Assembly (NCBI GenBank): GCA_021852225.1
Contig: JAJZOA010000085.1
Span: 1-13,239 of the forward strand
Direction of reading: 5' to 3'
Length of the DNA stretch: 13,239 nt
Source: Planctomycetota bacterium
GTDB lineage: Bacteria > Planctomycetota > Phycisphaerae > WQYP01
Shown: piece by piece, positions 10,242 through 13,239 of the stretch
Numbering within the stretch: position 1 is the stretch's first letter
Layout: each line of letters starts with the position of its first letter
Made by a program: the position numbers and the translations under genes
Notes under the pieces: generated by a model
Database searches by the model: none
The model's input: only the letters and a program-made list of their open reading frames with translations
Told to the model about the DNA's origin: nothing

Positions 10242-11462
10242 TTAGGACTTATTCACCATCGCGTGAACTTTCATTGGCAGGCCCAAGAGCTTGATGAAGC
10301 CGATGGCATCTTTACCATCATATTCGTCGCCCATGGTAAAGCTGGCCAGGTCCTTCTGATACAGACTGTGGGGCGACGTGATCGCCGCAATCGTCGCGCG
10401 CCCCTTGAACAGCCGCAACTTTACACGTCCGGTTACATGGCGCATGGCATGGGTTACGAACGTATCCAGTGCCTCGCGCAGGGGATGGAACCATTGTCCA
10501 TAATAAACCAGTTCCGCATATTTAAGCGCCACCTGCTGCTTGTAATGCAAGGTTTCCCGCTCCAGGCAAAGCGATTCAAGTCCGCGGATCGCCGTCAGCA
10601 GAATGGTGCCGCCCGGCGTTTCATACGCACCGCGGCTTTTCATACCGACCAGGCGGTTTTCCACCAAATCAGTCTGGCCCACGCCATGCCGGCCGCCAAG
10701 GGCATTGAGTGTTTCGATAATCTTGTGGGGCGCAAGCTTTTTGCCGTTCACGCCGACCGGGGTTCCGGCCTGGAAATCCACCGTCACAAATTCAGCGCGG
10801 CTTGGCGCCTTGCCCACCGGCACGCTCATGACCCACAGGTTATCCAACGGCTCGTTTGCCGGGTCTTCAAGGTCCGCTCCTTCATGTGAAATATGCCATA
10901 AATTACGATCGCGCGAATATATTTTTTTTATACTCTGGGCAATTGGAACGCCTTTTTTCTTTGCATATTCAATGGCTGCCTCGCGGCTGCGGAGTTCAAA
11001 CCGGTCGTCTTTCCATGGCGCGATTATTTTCAATCCCGGCCCCAGCGCCATATAAGTCAGTTCAAACCGCACCTGATCATTGCCCTTGCCTGTTGCACCA
11101 TGCGAAACCGCATCCGCTCCTTCGTTGAGCGCCGTTTGCACCTGATATTTGGCAATCAGCGGCCTGGCAATGGATGTTCCAAGCATATATGTATGTTCAT
11201 ATACTGCACCAGCCCGCAGCATGGGGAAGCAGTAGTCGCGGGCGAATTCCTCTCGCAGGTCTTTGACAATACACTTGTCGGCCCCGCTGGCCAGCGCCTT
11301 TTGTTTAATGCCCTCAAGTTCATCCCCCTGGCCAAGTTCCGCGGCAAACGCGATCACTTTGCAACCGGGGTAGTTGTCCTTGAGCCAGGGAAGAATGACC
11401 GAGGTGTCCAGTCCGCCGGAATAGGCAAGGACGATCTTTTTTACACTTTGGGTCTGGGCCAT
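10242..11462 (-). CDS. argG: Argininosuccinate synthase
   Basis: Cytoplasmic enzyme of arginine synthesis that joins citrulline and aspartate with ATP to give argininosuccinate. The protein is 406 residues, full length for the family. The N-type ATP pyrophosphatase loop AYSGGLDTS is at 13-21, and the signature HGATGKGNDQVRFE is at 121-134. The region GVNGKKLAPHKIIETLNALGGRHGVGQTD further supports the family. AAGGAG at 11470-11475, 7 nt before the ATG, fixes the start. No other arginine gene is visible, so argG stands alone between ligA and gmd. An 8-base run of A (on its coding strand, at about 10922-10929) encodes part of IKKI. The leader upstream is unusually structured and may carry control. 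Confidence 0.97.
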   Translation of the reverse strand: MAQTQSVKKIVLAYSGGLDTSVILPWLKDNYPGCKVIAFAAELGQGDELEGIKQKALASGADKCIVKDLREEFARDYCFPMLRAGAVYEHTYMLGTSIARPLIAKYQVQTALNEGADAVSHGATGKGNDQVRFELTYMALGPGLKIIAPWKDDRFELRSREAAIEYAKKKGVPIAQSIKKIYSRDRNLWHISHEGADLEDPANEPLDNLWVMSVPVGKAPSRAEFVTVDFQAGTPVGVNGKKLAPHKIIETLNALGGRHGVGQTDLVENRLVGMKSRGAYETPGGTILLTAIRGLESLCLERETLHYKQQVALKYAELVYYGQWFHPLREALDTFVTHAMRHVTGRVKLRLFKGRATIAAITSPHSLYQKDLASFTMGDEYDGKDAIGFIKLLGLPMKVHAMVNKS

Positions 11463-11469
11463 AAAAACG

Positions 11470-11475
11470 CTCCTT
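11470..11475 (-). promoter_or_regulatory. argG ribosome binding site
   Basis: AAGGAG lies 7 nt before the argG ATG, the strongest ribosome binding site in the window. Its first A is also the last base of a TGA that ends a short upstream frame, and a 10-bp inverted repeat begins 5 nt further upstream. Confidence 0.85.
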
Positions 11476-11476
11476 C

Positions 11477-11579
11477 ATAAGCCAAGCGGGATATCATGCG
11501 CATTTGCCGCCCGCTTGGCAACCCGCCCAGGCGCTTTTGGCCCTGTTGCGCGCGTCCATATTTTTGTTTTGCGTGCCAT
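11477..11579 (-). other. Candidate 34-codon leader frame upstream of argG (doubtful)
   Basis: An ATG at 11579 opens a 34-residue basic frame (start MARKTKIWTR; four Arg and four Lys) in the same frame as argG. Its TGA (11475-11477) shares one base with the argG ribosome binding site. Codons 21 to 33 span the 10-bp inverted repeat at 11481-11519. No good ribosome binding site precedes the ATG, and four Arg codons in 34 is about what GC-rich DNA gives by chance. The arrangement resembles a translated leader, but the coding evidence is weak. Confidence 0.2.
11481..11519 (-). repeat. 10-bp inverted repeat in the argG leader
   Basis: GCCAAGCGGG at 11481-11490 is perfectly complementary to CCCGCTTGGC at 11510-11519, with a 19-nt loop containing the palindrome ATGCGCAT (11496-11503). 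A second pairing, TTGCC (11504-11508) with GGCAA (11517-11521), uses part of the right arm and would exclude the larger stem. There is no U-run after it on the minus strand, so it is not a standard terminator. It could be an operator or an RNA switch for argG. Confidence 0.5.
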
Positions 11580-11592
11580 CGATTTTTGGCAC
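11573..11592. repeat. 6-bp inverted repeat between ligA and argG
   Basis: GTGCCA at 11573-11578 pairs with TGGCAC at 11587-11592 around an 8-nt loop. It overlaps the ATG of the short frame before argG and is too short to be more than suggestive. It is the middle one of three inverted repeats in the 290-bp gap. Confidence 0.3.
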
Positions 11593-11727
11593 CACGTCAT
11601 TCAAACGATATTGCGAACGGTCATTCCGGCTTTTCATCCACTGTATTGATAGGAAACATGACCGGGCCGGCCCACACCAGCAAGACGGTAAGCCTGATTA
11701 TTCACATACGCGGGCCATTATCCAGCA

Positions 11728-11745
11728 GGGCTTAGCCTTAAGCCC
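11728..11745 (-). terminator. Hairpin just after ligA, possible terminator
   Basis: GGGCTTA at 11728-11734 and TAAGCCC at 11739-11745 form a perfect 7-bp stem with a 4-nt loop, starting 7 nt after the ligA stop codon on the minus strand. Position and compactness fit a transcription end for ligA. The bases after it are not a U-run, so it may instead stabilise the 3' end or need Rho. Confidence 0.4.
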
Positions 11746-11752
11746 GCAACCT

Positions 11753-13239
11753 TCAGTCCACCGCGTCCGGATAGGCGTCCAGAAATTCGCGCTCTCCAAG
11801 AATCGGAATTTTCAGTTTGCGGGCCTTTTCCAGTTTGCCGCCTGCTTCGGCACCGGCAATAACAAAAGCGGTCGATTTACTTACCGATTCCCCCGCTTTC
11901 CCACCCAGCTTTTCAATAAAACTCCGTATCTGGCTTCGTGTAAATTTTTCCAGAGTACCGGTCACCACGACAGTTTTTCCGCTTAAGGGCCCGTCCATAG
12001 CCTGCGTTGTCGCCCGTGCCGCGTTGGTGTTTACTCCCAACCCCGCGAGTTCCTCCAGCAGAACCAGTCCGCCGAGATTATGGAGATAGTCGTAAAGCGA
12101 TTGCCCCGCGACCTCGCCGACTCCTTCGGCCGTTTGGAAAGCATTAGGCGATGCGGCTCGCAACGCTTCAAGCGACGGAAAACAGGCGGCCACCAGTTCC
12201 GCAGTGCGGGTGCCGATGTGGCGAATTCCAAGTCCGCCGAGCAGCCGTTCAAGTCCGCGCGCTTTGCTTTTTTCAATACCCTGGAGCAGATTTTCCGCAG
12301 ATTTCGCCCCCATGCGTTCCAGGGCCTCAAGCCGAGTCAACGAAAGGCGGTATAGGTCCGGAATACTCCTGACCAGTCCAGCTGTCATAAGTTGTTCAAT
12401 AATCGCCGGGCCAAGGTTTTCAATATCCATCTGTCGGCGACCGCCAAAATATCGCAAGCGTTCCGCAAGCTGTGCCGGGCAAGCCGCATTCATGCAACGT
12501 ACAAAACCGCCCTCACGGACCGTTGCGGTCGCACAAGACGGGCATTGCTCGGGCGGCTTTATCGCCACGGCGTCGGCGGGCCGTTGGACCGGTGCCACCC
12601 CCACGACATAAGGAATCACCTCGCCGGCCTTTTGGACCAGCACATAGTCGAACAGGTGAATATCTTTTCGCACAATTTCATCAAAATTATGCAGGCTTGC
12701 GCGGTACACCTGGGTTCCGCTGATAAACACCGGCGGTTCAAATTCAGCGACCGGCGTAATGGTTCCGGTCTTGCCCACCTGGAATACCACACGCGCCAAC
12801 CGGGTCGTAGCCTGTTCCGGTTGATATTTATATGCAATGCACCAGCGCGGCGCACGTGACGTAGATCCCAATTCGCGCCGTTGGGCCAAGGAATCAACTT
12901 TTATCACTACGCCGTCGGTATCGAACGGCAAATTGCGGCGAATGTCCGCAAATCGCGTCAGGAATTCCTGCACAGCCGCTATGTCGTCCACCATGGTGAT
13001 GTGCGGTGCCAAAACAAATCCCAGATCAGAGAGATAATTCAGCCATATCCGATAGCCGACAAAATCAAACCCTTCCACCTGTCCTTGGCCATGTGGAAGA
13101 AACCGCAGCTTTCTGGCGGCCACCAAGCGTGAATCAAGTAGTTTCAAAGTTCCCGCCGCGGTATTCCGTGGATTGGCGTACAGCGCTTCGCCCATATCTT
13201 CCTGTTGCTGATTAATTTGCAGAAACTGATCGCGCGTTA
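11753..13239 (-). CDS. ligA: NAD+-dependent DNA ligase LigA (N-terminus outside the window)
   Basis: Seals nicks in duplex DNA with NAD+ during replication and repair. The frame runs off the right edge. The visible 494 residues lack roughly the first 180 of a normal protein of about 670, including the catalytic KxDG lysine, which must lie outside. The ATG at 13195 is internal: the codons before it stay open and fit the family, leading into ALYANPRNTAAG. FDTDGVVIKVD at about 105-115 is a nucleotidyltransferase motif, followed by the OB fold. A four-cysteine zinc finger uses Cys232, 235, 248 and 253. Helix-hairpin-helix repeats occupy about 265-390, and a BRCT domain (GKTVVVTGTL) occupies about 417-492. 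All visible domains appear intact. The gene ends 290 bp before argG on the same strand. Confidence 0.96.
   Translation of the reverse strand, partial: TRDQFLQINQQQEDMGEALYANPRNTAAGTLKLLDSRLVAARKLRFLPHGQGQVEGFDFVGYRIWLNYLSDLGFVLAPHITMVDDIAAVQEFLTRFADIRRNLPFDTDGVVIKVDSLAQRRELGSTSRAPRWCIAYKYQPEQATTRLARVVFQVGKTGTITPVAEFEPPVFISGTQVYRASLHNFDEIVRKDIHLFDYVLVQKAGEVIPYVVGVAPVQRPADAVAIKPPEQCPSCATATVREGGFVRCMNAACPAQLAERLRYFGGRRQMDIENLGPAIIEQLMTAGLVRSIPDLYRLSLTRLEALERMGAKSAENLLQGIEKSKARGLERLLGGLGIRHIGTRTAELVAACFPSLEALRAASPNAFQTAEGVGEVAGQSLYDYLHNLGGLVLLEELAGLGVNTNAARATTQAMDGPLSGKTVVVTGTLEKFTRSQIRSFIEKLGGKAGESVSKSTAFVIAGAEAGGKLEKARKLKIPILGEREFLDAYPDAVD

Noticed and set aside
10176..10889. 237-codon plus-strand open frame opposite argG
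   Set aside because: It lies mostly antisense to a confidently identified argG, has no recognisable domain or ribosome binding site, and is the kind of long shadow frame expected opposite a GC-rich gene.
11621..11659. 12-codon frame (MFPINTVDEKPE) upstream of argG as an arginine leader peptide
   Set aside because: It contains no arginine codon and no ribosome binding site, so it does not fit an arginine attenuator.
11664..11673. Perfect 10-bp palindrome GGGCCGGCCC
   Set aside because: Short self-complementary GC runs are common in DNA of this composition, and nothing next to it suggests an operator.

Overview
The window reads as ordinary chromosomal DNA from a moderately GC-rich bacterium. 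The best guess is a member of Planctomycetota, perhaps class Phycisphaerae. This rests on family-level recognition: a secreted alpha-toroid protein with DUF4159-like domains, an anchored thioredoxin-NHL protein, and bacterial-type Gmd and Fcl variants. It is an inference, because no rRNA or other phylogenetic marker was compared. No mobile element, CRISPR array, tRNA or rRNA was recognised.

Layout. Positions 1-4595 carry two plus-strand genes for exported or membrane-anchored proteins. The first is a large toroid/DUF4159 protein cut by the left edge. The second is a thioredoxin-like/NHL beta-propeller protein related to NHLRC2. They meet a long minus-strand block at a tight convergent junction (26 bp between stop codons), where a 9-bp inverted repeat could end transcription from both sides.

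The minus-strand block, read right to left, is: ligA (NAD+-dependent DNA ligase, N-terminus outside the window), argG (argininosuccinate synthase), gmd, fcl, a LolD/MacB-type ABC ATPase, and a large FtsX-type ABC permease. gmd and fcl lie 37 bp apart and together convert GDP-mannose to GDP-L-fucose, the activated fucose used in surface polysaccharides or glycans. The ATPase and permease overlap by 44 bp and form one exporter or lipoprotein-release-type transporter. They may be cotranscribed with gmd-fcl, but the transporter class does not suggest polysaccharide export.

The parts least explained by known genes are the non-coding leaders. The 290-bp ligA-argG gap holds three perfect inverted repeats. 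One has 10-bp arms and sits just upstream of the argG ribosome binding site, inside a 34-codon open frame that stops on that site. The ATPase has a perfect 7-bp hairpin 3 nt before its likely start codon. A 29-codon Arg-rich open frame ends just before the gmd ribosome binding site. I see no clearly novel multi-gene system; these leaders and the tandem-domain protein at the left edge are the best leads.
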